Of a stretch of 64,000 bases of DNA, positions 8,936 through 16,842 are shown piece by piece; the stretch's first letter is position 1, and every line of letters begins with the position of its first letter. Made by a program: the position numbers and the translations under genes. This DNA is from Paenibacillus phoenicis (lineage in GTDB: Bacteria; Bacillota; Bacilli; Paenibacillales; Paenibacillaceae). A model generated the notes under the pieces. It did no database searches and was not told the origin of the DNA. It worked only from the letters and a program-made list of their open reading frames with translations. The stretch covers positions 434,001 through 498,000 of the forward strand of contig NZ_JAYERP010000001.1 of assembly GCF_034718895.1 (NCBI RefSeq), in the 5' to 3' direction.

Positions 8936-9049
8936 TTAAGATATCAGAAAGTATAAACTTCGGGGCATTGGCATCCTGATATCGCAAGAAAAACTTCCGC
9001 TAAACGCGGTCTGTCTACTTTGAATGTACGTCGATAGACGTTTTTCTTA
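8936..9049. repeat. 114-base intergenic repeat, copy A
   Basis: Identical to 14398-14511 except for one base (GGCATTGGCATCC against GGCATTAGCATCC). Internally it has two imperfect stem-loops: GATATCAG with CTGATATC, and AAGAAAAAC with GTTTTTCTT. In this copy a further GTTTTTCTT precedes the repeat at 8929-8937. Non-coding; with its flanks it fills the gap 8885-9080. Confidence 0.9.
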
Positions 9050-9081
9050 TGATTTAAGAAAGGATGAGTTGGGTGTAAGTG

Positions 9082-9111
9082 TTGACTTTTGATCGAACGT
9101 TCGATTATAAT
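9082..9111 (+). promoter_or_regulatory. tetR promoter with embedded operator
   Basis: TTGACT (9082-9087), 18-base spacer, TATAAT (9106-9111). The spacer contains the perfect 14-base palindrome ATCGAACGTTCGAT (9092-9105), repeated at 9717-9730 and nearly at 9758-9771, so it is very probably the operator of the TetR protein encoded just downstream. Confidence 0.85.
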
Positions 9112-9117
9112 GTGGCC

Positions 9118-9690
9118 ATGAAAAATAAATCCGATAACAAAACAGAGCTGATCTATCAGACAACGATTGAACTTCTCAATGAAATTGGACTATCCGAAAT
9201 ATCCATGTCCAAAATTGCGAAGAGGGCGAATATCTCTTCGTCGACCATTTACTTTTATTTTGAAAGTAAAGAAGACTTGCTGATTAAACTATACTTTAAG
9301 CTCAAGGAACAAATGCATGAGAAGATGTTTCTTGGCGTAACGGCGGATATGTCAGTCAAGGCTGCCTTTGAGAAGATCTTGCGTAATTATTCCAGTTATA
9401 TCGTGAATAATCAAGCAAATTTTCTGTTGATGGAACAGTTTCTTGATTCGCCGTTTATACAAAAACACTGTAAAGATCAAAACGGTGGCGTGTTCAAGCC
9501 GATGTATCCTTTATTCGAAAGGGGGATTAAGGAAGGACTGTTTAAGGATTCGGAAACGAATCTTCTCGTTACTTACTCCTGCTTGCCATTTGTCCAAATG
9601 GGCAAAGAGTATATCAATGGTGAGTATGAATTCAGCCCTGCCAACATCGACAAAATGATTCAAATGAGCTGGGATGCGATTAAAGCATGA
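9118..9690 (+). CDS. TetR/AcrR-family repressor
   Basis: A 190-residue dimeric repressor. The N-terminal helix-turn-helix reads ISMSKIAKRANISSSTIYFYF followed by ESKEDLL, the usual TetR recognition and linker region; the C-terminal ligand domain is unassigned. The ATG at 9118 begins 7 bases after the -10 box, near the expected transcription start, and no ribosome binding site fits in between, so the message is probably leaderless. An upstream in-frame start at 9079 would lie inside the promoter and is rejected. It probably represses itself and the downstream reductase genes. The gene is visibly AT-richer than its surroundings, suggesting transfer. Confidence 0.9.
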   Translation: MKNKSDNKTELIYQTTIELLNEIGLSEISMSKIAKRANISSSTIYFYFESKEDLLIKLYFKLKEQMHEKMFLGVTADMSVKAAFEKILRNYSSYIVNNQANFLLMEQFLDSPFIQKHCKDQNGGVFKPMYPLFERGIKEGLFKDSETNLLVTYSCLPFVQMGKEYINGEYEFSPANIDKMIQMSWDAIKA

Positions 9691-9716
9691 ACGGCCCATT
9701 TTTTTAACCTTTATCG

Positions 9717-9771
9717 ATCGAACGTTCGATAAAAAGAATGAATTTTATAGCATTTTGAACGAACGTTCGAT
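9717..9771 (+). promoter_or_regulatory. Two TetR-type operators before the reductase operon
   Basis: ATCGAACGTTCGAT (9717-9730) is identical to the operator in the tetR promoter; AACGAACGTTCGAT (9758-9771) keeps the 10-base core CGAACGTTCG. They flank the likely promoter region of the aldo/keto reductase gene. I could not fix a convincing -35/-10 pair between them. Confidence 0.75.
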
Positions 9772-9883
9772 TAAAAAAGGGGGGTGAGGCTTATAAGCAC
9801 TAAAGTAGAACTCGGCAATACAAATCATTCCGAAATGTTGATTTCTTAACATACGAAACAAAATGACAAAGGAGAGATTTTTT

Positions 9884-10840
9884 ATGGAAAAAAGAGCTCT
9901 TGGGTCAAGCGGGCTGAAAGTCTCTGCTATGGGATTAGGCTGCATGACCATGTCTGATTTTTACGGTAGCGACCGGGATGAACAGGAATCGATACGGACG
10001 ATTCATCGAGCATTGGACCTTGGTGTAGACTTCTTGGATACCTCAGATCTGTACGGTATCGGAGAAAATGAGAAACTGGTGGGAAAAGCGATTCAAGATC
10101 GGCGTGACGAGGTCGTTTTGGCTACCAAGTTCGGGGTCGTACGCGACAGATGGGGAGGCCCTTGGAGCTATAACGGAAGACCGGAATATGTTAAGGCAGC
10201 CGCTGAAGCAAGCTTGCGCAGATTAGGCGTTGACCACATTGACCTGTATTATCTGCACCGGATCGATCCCTTCACCCCCATTGAGGAGACGGTAGGGGCG
10301 ATGGCTGAGTTGGTTAAAGAAGGAAAGGTCCGTTATATCGGCCTTTCGGAAGCCCCGGCACATCTGATCCGCAGTGCACATGCAGTTCATCCAATCACAG
10401 CAGTGCAAACGGAATACTCCTTATGGTCCCGAGACATTGAAGACGAAGTTCTTCCTACTCTCAGAGAGCTTGGCATCGGATTTGTCGCCTACAGCCCGCT
10501 TGGACGCGGGTTCCTAACCGGGACAATTCAGCGCTACGAGGATTTGGATTACGACGATGTAAGACGAAATTTCCCAAGATTTCAAGGACAGAACTTACAG
10601 AAAAACCTTCAATTTGTTGCTCGGATTCAAGAAATGGCGGCTGAAAAGGGATGCACCGCCCCTCAACTGGCGTTGAAATGGATTTTGATGCAAGGTAACG
10701 ATATCGTGCCGATTCCAGGAACGAAAAGAAGAAAGTATTTAGAAGAAAATATTGCAGCCTTGCAGGTTGAACTTACGGATTCGGACCTTCAACGTCTCAA
10801 TCAAATCGCGCCCAAAAACGTTGCTGCAGGACATCGTTAA
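9884..10840 (+). CDS. Aldo/keto reductase
   Basis: A 318-residue NADPH-dependent carbonyl reductase with a TIM-barrel fold. The catalytic tetrad is in place: Asp and Tyr in [10 protein letters not shown], Lys in ATKFG, His in YYLHRID. Conserved SNPG-side elements and a C-terminal [13 protein letters not shown] cofactor loop are also visible. ATG 9884 is chosen over an in-frame start at 9863 because AAAGGAGAG lies 8 bases before it and the conserved N terminus begins there. It is probably co-regulated with the following oxidoreductase by the TetR operators. The substrate is unknown. Confidence 0.9.
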   Translation: MEKRALGSSGLKVSAMGLGCMTMSDFYGSDRDEQESIRTIHRALDLGVDFLDTSDLYGIGENEKLVGKAIQDRRDEVVLATKFGVVRDRWGGPWSYNGRPEYVKAAAEASLRRLGVDHIDLYYLHRIDPFTPIEETVGAMAELVKEGKVRYIGLSEAPAHLIRSAHAVHPITAVQTEYSLWSRDIEDEVLPTLRELGIGFVAYSPLGRGFLTGTIQRYEDLDYDDVRRNFPRFQGQNLQKNLQFVARIQEMAAEKGCTAPQLALKWILMQGNDIVPIPGTKRRKYLEENIAALQVELTDSDLQRLNQIAPKNVAAGHR

Positions 10841-10865
10841 TTACAGAAAATGAAGGAGGATCACC

Positions 10866-11939
10866 ATGACTGAATCCATAGATTTTGAACTAGGCATCAA
10901 TACTTTTCTAGAGACCTCACCAGATCCTGTAACGGGCAAGAGAATCAGCCATTCCGAGCGGATTCGTAACGGGATCGAAGAGATCGTTGTTGCCGATCAA
11001 GTTGGCCTTGATGTGTTTGGAATCGGAGAGCATCAACGGTTTGATTTTGCCTCCGAAGCTCCAGCCGTCATCCTTGCTGCAGCGGCAGCTTTAACCAAGC
11101 GAATTCGGCTCACGAGTGCCGTTACCGTCCTTTCCTCGGATGATCCGGTTCGCGTCTACCAATCATTTTCAACGCTGGACAGCATCAGTAATGGGCGGGC
11201 CGAAATTATGGTGGGGCGAGGATCCTTTGTTGATTCGTTCCCGTTGTTTGGCTACAGCTTGAATGACTACGACGAATTGTTTGAAGAACACCTTGAGTTG
11301 CTTCTAAAGATTAGAGCTTCGGAAAAAGTCACCTGGCGAGGGGGGCATCGCCCGGCGATTCATAATCTCGGCGTCTATCCGCGATCTGTCCAAGACCCGC
11401 TTCCGGTGTGGATTGGCTCCGGCGGACGACCAGAATCGGCCATACGAGCAGGAATGTTGGGATTGCCCATCGTCTTTGCGATCATTGGCGGAAACCCGGA
11501 AAGATTTGCTCCGTTAGTCGAATTGTATAAACAAGCAGCTGCGAGTGCAGGTCACGATGTAAGTAAGCTTAAAATTGCGACACACTCGCACGGCTTCGTC
11601 GGAGAAACCACAGAACTGGCTGTCGAGTTACACCGACCTTACACGGTCGTTCAAATGAACGAACTCGGCAGAGTGTTGGGATGGCCGCCATACAGCGCTG
11701 CATCCTACGATGATGCTCGCAAGATGAATGGTGCCCTCTATGTAGGTGATCCTGAATATGTTGCAGAGAAGATTCTTCTCGTCCGCAAAAAGCTAGGAAC
11801 AAACCGTTTCTTCTTGCATCTGAATATCGGCACGTTGCCACATCGTGAAGTCCTGCGTGCCATCGAGATGTTTGGCACCCGCGTTGCACCGATTGTTCGA
11901 AAAGAGATTGCAAAAGAAAACAAGCAGACAACCGTTTAA
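10866..11939 (+). CDS. LLM-class flavin-dependent oxidoreductase
   Basis: A 357-residue protein of the bacterial luciferase-like monooxygenase family. Recognisable stretches are ELGINTFLET at the N terminus, GLDVFGIGEHQRFDFASEAPAV, TSAVTVLSSDDPVRVYQ, GRAEIMVGRGSFVDSFPLFGY and PVWIGSGGRPESA, which form the FMN-binding barrel. The ATG follows GAAGGAGGATCACC. It starts 25 bases after the aldo/keto reductase stop, so the two are one operon. Together with the TetR gene this looks like an inducible detoxification or catabolic unit; the substrate cannot be told. Confidence 0.9.
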   Translation: MTESIDFELGINTFLETSPDPVTGKRISHSERIRNGIEEIVVADQVGLDVFGIGEHQRFDFASEAPAVILAAAAALTKRIRLTSAVTVLSSDDPVRVYQSFSTLDSISNGRAEIMVGRGSFVDSFPLFGYSLNDYDELFEEHLELLLKIRASEKVTWRGGHRPAIHNLGVYPRSVQDPLPVWIGSGGRPESAIRAGMLGLPIVFAIIGGNPERFAPLVELYKQAAASAGHDVSKLKIATHSHGFVGETTELAVELHRPYTVVQMNELGRVLGWPPYSAASYDDARKMNGALYVGDPEYVAEKILLVRKKLGTNRFFLHLNIGTLPHREVLRAIEMFGTRVAPIVRKEIAKENKQTTV

Positions 11940-11980
11940 AATATCCTTCCCTGCGGGGAGTCATATATAAGGGAGTTTTG

Positions 11981-13336
11981 ATGCGTATGACACAAAAGTC
12001 AGCAATTGACGACAATGACGGTATATCCAAGGAACCTGGGGTCGCCTTGAAGTTAGATCATCATGTTGAACTTGCTCTTCCACCGGTGAGAGCCGGATTT
12101 TCAGATGATGGACGTCTTGCTTTGCAAGTCGGTTCTGATTTTCTGATAGGCGACATGTATCTTGCGAACATTCTGAAAACGATTATTGCAAATGAAAGTT
12201 TCGTATATATGTATTTGAACGAGGATGTGTCACATCTTTGCGATTTGTTGCTGGAGTCAGAATTGATTTTATTATCTGAACGGCTTAAGGAACACTTTGC
12301 TCATACGGTTAACCATCCAGTGGACCCTTTCCAACCCGAAGGGATTGCCCGATTATTAGGTCTTGATGCTGCTTCAATAAGCAATGAGGCGAATCGAAAT
12401 CTTTTGCTAGAGAATTTAAATCATTTATTGGTGAGACGATTCGGTAAAATTTCCGACACAGGCAAGTATAGAGAATCTTCTGGCTTGAACAGAGCTATAG
12501 AGATTCATCATGAAGGCACTGCAAACCCTACACTGAAGATAACGTTAAATAAGAATGAGGGTGAACATACGTTCCTTGACTCTCATTTTAAAACAGAAGT
12601 TATTTCTACGTACGGAATTTCAGCGGTAGGCGCCTCCGAGGCGGTTGCAGATATTGGCAAAACGATAACGACGTTTGAACGTATTATTCCTCGGCTTGGA
12701 ATGTACTATGCTCTATCCCAAGCTCAGATCGCTTTGCTTCGTTTAGGATGGGGCTCAAAGGACTTGGAAGTAAGCGATAGCGTAATCAAAAACTGGATTA
12801 GCGAGGTTACCGCCAAGCTATTACCTGCAAGTAGAATGCCGAGCGAAACCACGATTTTATATTTCATCAAGGCGACTTTAGCGGATGGTTCCGAGGTGAA
12901 TGGGATGTGGCCAAATACATTATCAGCCGAGTTATTTTACAACCTCGAAACCGGCCGTGTAGATAAATATGTTTCCGAGCATGAACATGACTTGGAACTG
13001 AAAGATGGTAAGAGATTTACCATCGCCAACACGGCAGATGGTGGTGTAGCCGTCAGAGCGGCTCCAGCCGATACGACGGACACCCATCATACACTTCAGT
13101 TCTATAACGATACAGAACATTTGGATAAAGGTTTGATATTACCAACTGAAGACCGGTCAGTCTCTCTACTTGGCCAAATCAATCCTACAGCCGGTCGTTT
13201 TAAAACATCACATTTGAGAGCCCCTAAAGGAAAGGAATTTAAATTTGTCCTGTGGGGATCCAATAATTTTGATGTTTATATCGTGGAAGAAGGTCAAGGC
13301 GGAGTTTATACCATTAACGATAACTCCGTTTCGTGA
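11981..13336 (+). CDS. Unrecognised 451-residue protein
   Basis: I do not recognise a family. It has no signal peptide, membrane segment, cysteine cluster or nucleotide-binding motif that I can see. The N-terminal 60 residues are acidic and low in order; the middle (about 60-280) looks alpha-helical (long runs such as LCDLLLESELILLSERLKEHF); the last 150 residues look beta-rich and end in KFVLWGSNNFDVYIVEEGQGG. The ATG at 11981 follows AAGGGAG by 6 bases; ATG 11987 is also possible. It is 41 bases after the oxidoreductase gene and could be in its operon. Codon use is AT-richer than the core genes, suggesting acquisition. Confidence 0.7.
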   Translation: MRMTQKSAIDDNDGISKEPGVALKLDHHVELALPPVRAGFSDDGRLALQVGSDFLIGDMYLANILKTIIANESFVYMYLNEDVSHLCDLLLESELILLSERLKEHFAHTVNHPVDPFQPEGIARLLGLDAASISNEANRNLLLENLNHLLVRRFGKISDTGKYRESSGLNRAIEIHHEGTANPTLKITLNKNEGEHTFLDSHFKTEVISTYGISAVGASEAVADIGKTITTFERIIPRLGMYYALSQAQIALLRLGWGSKDLEVSDSVIKNWISEVTAKLLPASRMPSETTILYFIKATLADGSEVNGMWPNTLSAELFYNLETGRVDKYVSEHEHDLELKDGKRFTIANTADGGVAVRAAPADTTDTHHTLQFYNDTEHLDKGLILPTEDRSVSLLGQINPTAGRFKTSHLRAPKGKEFKFVLWGSNNFDVYIVEEGQGGVYTINDNSVS

Positions 13337-13356
13337 GCGCGGGGATGGCGAGCCCA

Positions 13357-13384
13357 CCTGCCGGCAGCAAGAGCTGCTGGCAGG
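13357..13384 (+). terminator. Stem-loop after the 451-residue gene
   Basis: CCTGCCGGCAGC, loop AAGA, GCTGCTGGCAGG: 12 paired bases with one G-T. A second hairpin (TTTCGC with GCGAAA, 13385-13408) follows. There is no clean T-run, so a terminator role is likely but not certain. Confidence 0.5.
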
Positions 13385-13453
13385 TTTCGCTTGCGCTCGC
13401 ATGCGAAACGTGATATATTAATTTCTGCCTTCTCAAAAAGGCCTGCATTACTT

Positions 13454-13527
13454 CGGGACGTAGCTCAGCTTGGTAGAGCACCTGGTTTGGGACCAGGGGG
13501 TCGCATGTTCGAATCGTGTCGTCCCGA
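13454..13527 (+). tRNA. tRNA-Pro (TGG)
   Basis: A complete cloverleaf: acceptor CGGGACG pairs with CGTCCCG (13520-13526), D-arm AGCTCAGCTTGGTAGAGC, anticodon stem CCTGG/CCAGG with loop TTTGGGA (anticodon TGG at 13488-13490), T-arm GTTCGAATC. CCA is not encoded. Confidence 0.97.
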
Positions 13528-13537
13528 TCTGTACATT

Positions 13538-13611
13538 GCGGGTGTAGTTCAATGGTAGAACTCCAGCCTTCCAAGCTGGTAGCGTGGGTTCGATTCCCAT
13601 CACCCGCTCCA
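13538..13611 (+). tRNA. tRNA-Gly (TCC)
   Basis: Acceptor GCGGGTG pairs with CACCCGC (13601-13607); anticodon stem CCAGC/GCTGG with loop CTTCCAA (anticodon TCC); T-arm GGTTCGATTCC. The 3' CCA is encoded (13609-13611), unlike in the tRNA-Pro gene 10 bases upstream. Confidence 0.97.
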
Positions 13612-13625
13612 TAATGAAGAAGCTT

Positions 13626-13653
13626 AAATCCTTACTTCGGTAAGGATTTTTTT
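13626..13653 (+). terminator. Terminator of the tRNA pair
   Basis: AAATCCTTAC, loop TTCG, GTAAGGATTT and a T-run. The TTCG tetraloop and the position just after the tRNAs make it the end of the tRNA transcript. Confidence 0.9.
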
Positions 13654-13703
13654 GTTGTTGCGGCGGAAGTAGTTTAAAATTTATTTTCTCAATTTTTGAT
13701 ATT

Positions 13704-13746
13704 TGTGATTTAAATCACATATATAGTGAAATAAATCACATATAAT
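13704..13746 (+). promoter_or_regulatory. Fnr/Crp-type boxes and promoter of the DoxX gene
   Basis: TGTGATTTAAATCACA (13704-13719) is a perfect palindrome matching the Bacillus Fnr consensus TGTGA-N6-TCACA. A second box, AGTGA-AATAAA-TCACA (13725-13740), differs in one end base. The -10 box TATAAT is at 13741-13746. If transcription starts near 13753, the first box is centred at about -41.5, the classic class II activator position, while the second box covers the -35 area. Confidence 0.75.
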
Positions 13747-13810
13747 AAAGACATCAAAGATGATCATCCGAAAAACAAAAAACCAACGATAAATAAGAGG
13801 AGTGGTTCTT

Positions 13811-14350
13811 ATGTTTAACAATTTCCTGAGAACAAACAAAGTGGCGATGTGGCTCCTGACCGTTATCCGCGTCTACCTGGGCTACCAATGGATCGAAGCC
13901 GGCTATCATAAAATCACCGGCGGCTTCGATGCCGCAGGCTTCCTGACCGGAGCGATCGCGAACAGCACTGGCGACCATCCGGCCGTACAAGGCTGGTGGG
14001 CAGCCTTCCTGGAACACTTTGCCTTGCCGAATGTCGGACTCTTTAACTTCCTGGTGCCTTACGGCGAATTCCTGGTTGGCCTGGGGCTGATCCTCGGTAC
14101 CTTCACCACCTTCGCTGCACTGATGGGCTTCGTGATGAACGCCGCGTTCCTCTTCTCGGGTACGGTAAGCACCAACGCGCAAATGTTGATCCTTGAAGTA
14201 CTGATTCTCGTCGCTGCAGCTAACGCTGGTAAAATCGGCCTCGACTACTACGTGATGCCTTACCTCCGCAAGTTGTTCCACAAAAAAGGCGATGCCGGAA
14301 CGCAAGCCCCGACGCCTAAGCAACCGCTGAACGTTAAACACACGGCGTAA
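13811..14350 (+). CDS. DoxX-family membrane protein
   Basis: A 179-residue integral membrane protein with about four hydrophobic helices (residues 14-30, about 79-95, 99-119 and 124-144) and the DoxX-type start RVYLGYQWIEAGYHKITGG. DoxX-family proteins are linked to redox and sulfur metabolism at the membrane, but the reaction here is unknown. ATG 13811 follows AAGAGGAGTGG; an in-frame GTG at 13802 would sit on that site and is rejected. Two Fnr-type boxes upstream suggest control by oxygen or a Crp-family regulator. A strong terminator follows, so the gene is monocistronic. Confidence 0.8.
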   Translation: MFNNFLRTNKVAMWLLTVIRVYLGYQWIEAGYHKITGGFDAAGFLTGAIANSTGDHPAVQGWWAAFLEHFALPNVGLFNFLVPYGEFLVGLGLILGTFTTFAALMGFVMNAAFLFSGTVSTNAQMLILEVLILVAAANAGKIGLDYYVMPYLRKLFHKKGDAGTQAPTPKQPLNVKHTA

Positions 14351-14366
14351 CAAACAACCATAAAGC

Positions 14367-14399
14367 AGAAGGGCTCTCCTAGAGAGCTCTTCTTTTTTT
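14367..14399 (+). terminator. Terminator of the DoxX gene
   Basis: AGAAGGGCTCTC, loop CTA, GAGAGCTCTTCT, then TTTTTT. Its T-run abuts repeat copy B. Confidence 0.85.
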
Positions 14400-14511
14400 A
14401 AGATATCAGAAAGTATAAACTTCGGGGCATTAGCATCCTGATATCGCAAGAAAAACTTCCGCTAAACGCGGTCTGTCTACTTTGAATGTACGTCGATAGA
14501 CGTTTTTCTTA
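14398..14511. repeat. 114-base intergenic repeat, copy B
   Basis: Direct copy of 8936-9049 with one mismatch in 114 bases. The two copies enclose about 5.3 kb containing the tetR operon, the unrecognised protein, two tRNAs and the DoxX gene. Confidence 0.9.
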
Positions 14512-14571
14512 ATATGACATTGCGATGTCTTATTTGTAGGGTATACTTGTCATCAAAAGGAGAGGGTACGC

Positions 14572-14817
14572 GTGCAAATGAACCGTCTGTTTGAAATCGT
14601 CTATCTGCTGCTGGAGCGTAAAACGATCACTGCCGCCGAGTTGGCGCAGCGGGAACCGGAATCGGTTGCCCGGATGAGGGCGTTCCTGGAAGCGAATGGA
14701 TTAACCGAGAATTTCGATGACCTTCGCAAGCATCATGAAATCTATCTGTCGGACCCACGCAAAACCGCGCCGGAGAAGATGAAAACCGTGCTGCGGCATC
14801 CGGTAAGGCGGATCTAA
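14572..14817 (+). pseudogene. Fused remnant of a YafY-type regulator and a GyrI-like protein
   Basis: An 81-residue ORF whose first 22 residues (MNRLFEIVYLLLERKTITAAELA) look like the start of a YafY-type helix-turn-helix regulator, while the rest (FLEANGLTEN, HHEIYLSDPRKTAPEKMKTV) looks like the end of a GyrI-like effector-binding protein. The middle of both is missing, so this is best explained by an internal deletion joining two proteins or the two ends of one regulator. GTG 14572 or ATG 14578 with AAGGAGAGG upstream, so it may still be translated. Copy B of the 114-base repeat lies just upstream. Confidence 0.55.
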
Positions 14818-14826
14818 GTCTTTGGA

Positions 14827-15033
14827 TCAGTCGGATTTGCCGGGGTGAATCACTTTCACTCGGCCTACCTGACCGTCCTGTAGCCGGACCTTAATGCCGT
14901 GCGGATGGGTCGCGGAGTTCGTCAGAATGTCCTTGACTATGCCGCGGGTTAGTTTGCCGGTGGGCTGATCTTTTTTTAATACGATGTCCACGGTGAGGCC
15001 AGGCCTGATGTTCTTGCGTTCGTTGCCGTTCAT
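14827..15033 (-). CDS. ywbE: YwbE-family protein
   Basis: A 68-residue protein with the whole YwbE (DUF2196) pattern: RKNIRPGLTVDIVLKKDQPTGKLTRG, VKDILTNSATHPHGIKVRL and GQVGRVK. The fold is a small beta-barrel of unknown function. ATG 15033 is preferred to an in-frame start at 15081 because AAGGAGGGAC precedes it and the family starts here. Confidence 0.85.
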   Translation of the reverse strand: MNGNERKNIRPGLTVDIVLKKDQPTGKLTRGIVKDILTNSATHPHGIKVRLQDGQVGRVKVIHPGKSD

Positions 15034-15108
15034 TGGGCGGGTCCCTCCTTGACGTGATGGAGTAGCGTTTGGTATAACCACTTTAAGATACCATAATTCA
15101 CCGCTGAC

Positions 15109-15138
15109 TTGCCAACGGCTGTCCGTTTAGCATATAAT
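15109..15138 (+). promoter_or_regulatory. Promoter of the pheST leader
   Basis: TTGCCA (15109-15114), 18-base spacer, TATAAT (15133-15138); transcription start expected near 15145. Confidence 0.75.
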
Positions 15139-15144
15139 AGCAGG

Positions 15145-15475
15145 TAATTATGACATGAAATGCGTGGATGGAGAAGAGTAAGCAGGAACCGACCAACAGG
15201 GAAGGGGCGCCGGAGATTGAGAGCGCCGCTAGGGAAACGGAGCTGCCGAAGTTCGCTCCGGAGCAGTTCCTTGAACTGCCGCTGCGAATCGTTACGCCGC
15301 AAGGCGTATGGTTGCAGCCCGGCACATTAGGGGATACCGGTTACGAGCCGTTATTTCGTTGGAGCGAGAGCAATGCGCACCTTGCGAGCCATGTGGCTGG
15401 CTGAGGTTTACGCGGTGCTCTAACAAGGGTGGTACCACGGTCTTTTCGTCCCTTACGGGAGAGAAGGCCTTTTTA
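15145..15475 (+). promoter_or_regulatory. T-box leader of pheST
   Basis: A tRNA-sensing leader. The start GGAGAAGAGTAAGCAGG resembles a Stem I base, and the T-box sequence AAGGGTGGTACCACGG (15425-15440) is the conserved element that binds the uncharged tRNA acceptor end. It is followed by an intrinsic terminator (15439-15474) that competes with the antiterminator. By position it responds to tRNA-Phe; TTC triplets at 15252 and 15267 are specifier candidates but I cannot choose between them. An open frame across this region (15168-15404) is not a gene. Confidence 0.92.
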
Positions 15476-15492
15476 TTTTGCCTTAAGAGGTT

Positions 15493-15698
15493 GTTCAATA
15501 AGTCATCTTTTGATCACGAAGCAGGACATGAAGCGGATTCGACGTCGAATCTTGAATTCAGCCGGGCTAAGCGTATGCTTACGATGCATGTTTCCTACGG
15601 AAACATTTCAGGTGCTCACGTACCCCAAACGTATGCTCCGCTTTTCAGTCCCTAGCTTCATCCAACCTTCTCGGTGCTGAAAACCTGACTTTTTGAAC
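15493..15698. repeat. MITE-like repeat, copy 2, inside the pheS leader
   Basis: A 206-base copy of the 3863-4029 element in opposite orientation, with ends GTTCAATAAGTCA (15493-15505) and TGACTTTTTGAAC (15686-15698). It carries about 40 extra bases made of two small hairpins (TAAGC-GTAT-GCTTA and ATGTTTCC-TAC-GGAAACAT) absent from copy 1, and a perfect ATTCGACGTCGAAT palindrome at 15537-15550. It lies between the T-box terminator and the pheS start, so it is transcribed with pheS. Confidence 0.8.
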
Positions 15699-15778
15699 TG
15701 ACGCTTGTGACTCGGAACGGTTTTGTAAGAAACCGAATCGAGAAGCAGCGCTCATAACATTTTTAGGAGGAGCTATTC

Positions 15779-16813
15779 ATGAAAGAACGTCTTGAAGCAC
15801 TAAAAGCGGAGGCGCTCAAAGAGCTGGCGGAAACCGTCGATGCCGGGCATTTGAACGACCTTCGGGTCAAATATTTGGGCAAAAAGGGCGCATTAACTGA
15901 AATTTTGCGCGGGATGGGGTCCTTAAGCGCCGAGGAGCGTCCGGTGATCGGTCAGATCGGCAACGAGGTCAGAGCCGCCATCGAAGCGGTGATTGAAGAG
16001 AAGCAAGCGGTGTTCCAACGCCAAGAAACCGAAGCGCGGCTGGCCGCTGAGAAAGTGGACGTCACGCTGCCGGGCCGACCGCTGAAGCAGGGGAGCATCC
16101 ATCCGCTGAACCAGGTGATTCAGGAAATCGAAGAGATTTTCATCGGCATGGGGTACCGGATTGCGGAAGGCCCTGAGGTTGAAACGGACTACCACAACTT
16201 CGAGGCGCTGAATCTGCCGAAGGACCATCCGGCCCGTGATATGCAGGATTCCTTCTACCTGACGGAAGATTTGCTCATGCGGACACAAACGTCCCCGGTA
16301 CAGGTGCGGACGATGGAAGCGATGCAAGGGGAAGTGCCGGTCAAAATTATCTGCCCGGGACGCGTATTCCGCCGGGATGACGACGATGCAACCCACTCGT
16401 TCCAGTTCCATCAAATTGAAGGGCTGGTTGTAGGCAAACGCATCCGGATGAGCGACCTGAAAGGCACTTTGCTTGAGTTCACGCGCAAAATGTTCGGACC
16501 TAACACGCAAATTCGCCTGCGCCCCAGCTTCTTCCCGTTCACGGAGCCAAGCGTTGAGGTTGACGTAACGTGTATGAAGTGCGGCGGCCATGGCTGCCGG
16601 GTGTGCAAACAGTCCGGCTGGCTGGAAATTCTGGGCAGCGGGATGGTGCATCCGCGCGTGCTGGAGATGAGCGGCTACGATCCGGAGCAATACAGCGGCT
16701 TCGCATTTGGGATGGGTGTAGAACGGATCGCGATGCTGAAGTACGGCGTTGATGATATCCGCTACTTCTTCAACAACGATCTGCGTTTCCTGCAGCAGTT
16801 TGCCAGAGTTTAA
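15779..16813 (+). CDS. pheS: Phenylalanine-tRNA ligase alpha subunit
   Basis: The 344-residue catalytic subunit of the cytoplasmic alpha2-beta2 enzyme that charges tRNA-Phe. An N-terminal coiled coil (about 1-90) precedes the class II core with motif 1 around [17 protein letters not shown], motif 2 in [24 protein letters not shown], and motif 3 in [22 protein letters not shown]-type insert ([12 protein letters not shown]) is present, as in other Gram-positive PheS. ATG 15779 follows AGGAGGAGC. The operon continues into pheT after 29 bases. Confidence 0.97.
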   Translation: MKERLEALKAEALKELAETVDAGHLNDLRVKYLGKKGALTEILRGMGSLSAEERPVIGQIGNEVRAAIEAVIEEKQAVFQRQETEARLAAEKVDVTLPGRPLKQGSIHPLNQVIQEIEEIFIGMGYRIAEGPEVETDYHNFEALNLPKDHPARDMQDSFYLTEDLLMRTQTSPVQVRTMEAMQGEVPVKIICPGRVFRRDDDDATHSFQFHQIEGLVVGKRIRMSDLKGTLLEFTRKMFGPNTQIRLRPSFFPFTEPSVEVDVTCMKCGGHGCRVCKQSGWLEILGSGMVHPRVLEMSGYDPEQYSGFAFGMGVERIAMLKYGVDDIRYFFNNDLRFLQQFARV

Positions 16814-16842
16814 TTTCACGTAAAGAGGGAAGGGAACTGACA

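Noticed and set aside
9079-13611. Genomic island integrated at a tRNA gene
   Set aside because: The accessory genes lie on the 5' side of the tRNAs, no integrase is present, and I see no duplicated tRNA 3' end at the other border.
15168-15404. 78-codon ORF before pheS
   Set aside because: It lies wholly inside the pheS T-box leader and has no ribosome binding site.
15429-15680. Open frames across the pheS-leader repeat
   Set aside because: They run from the T-box terminator through the repeat element; no start site, and no similarity to a protein.
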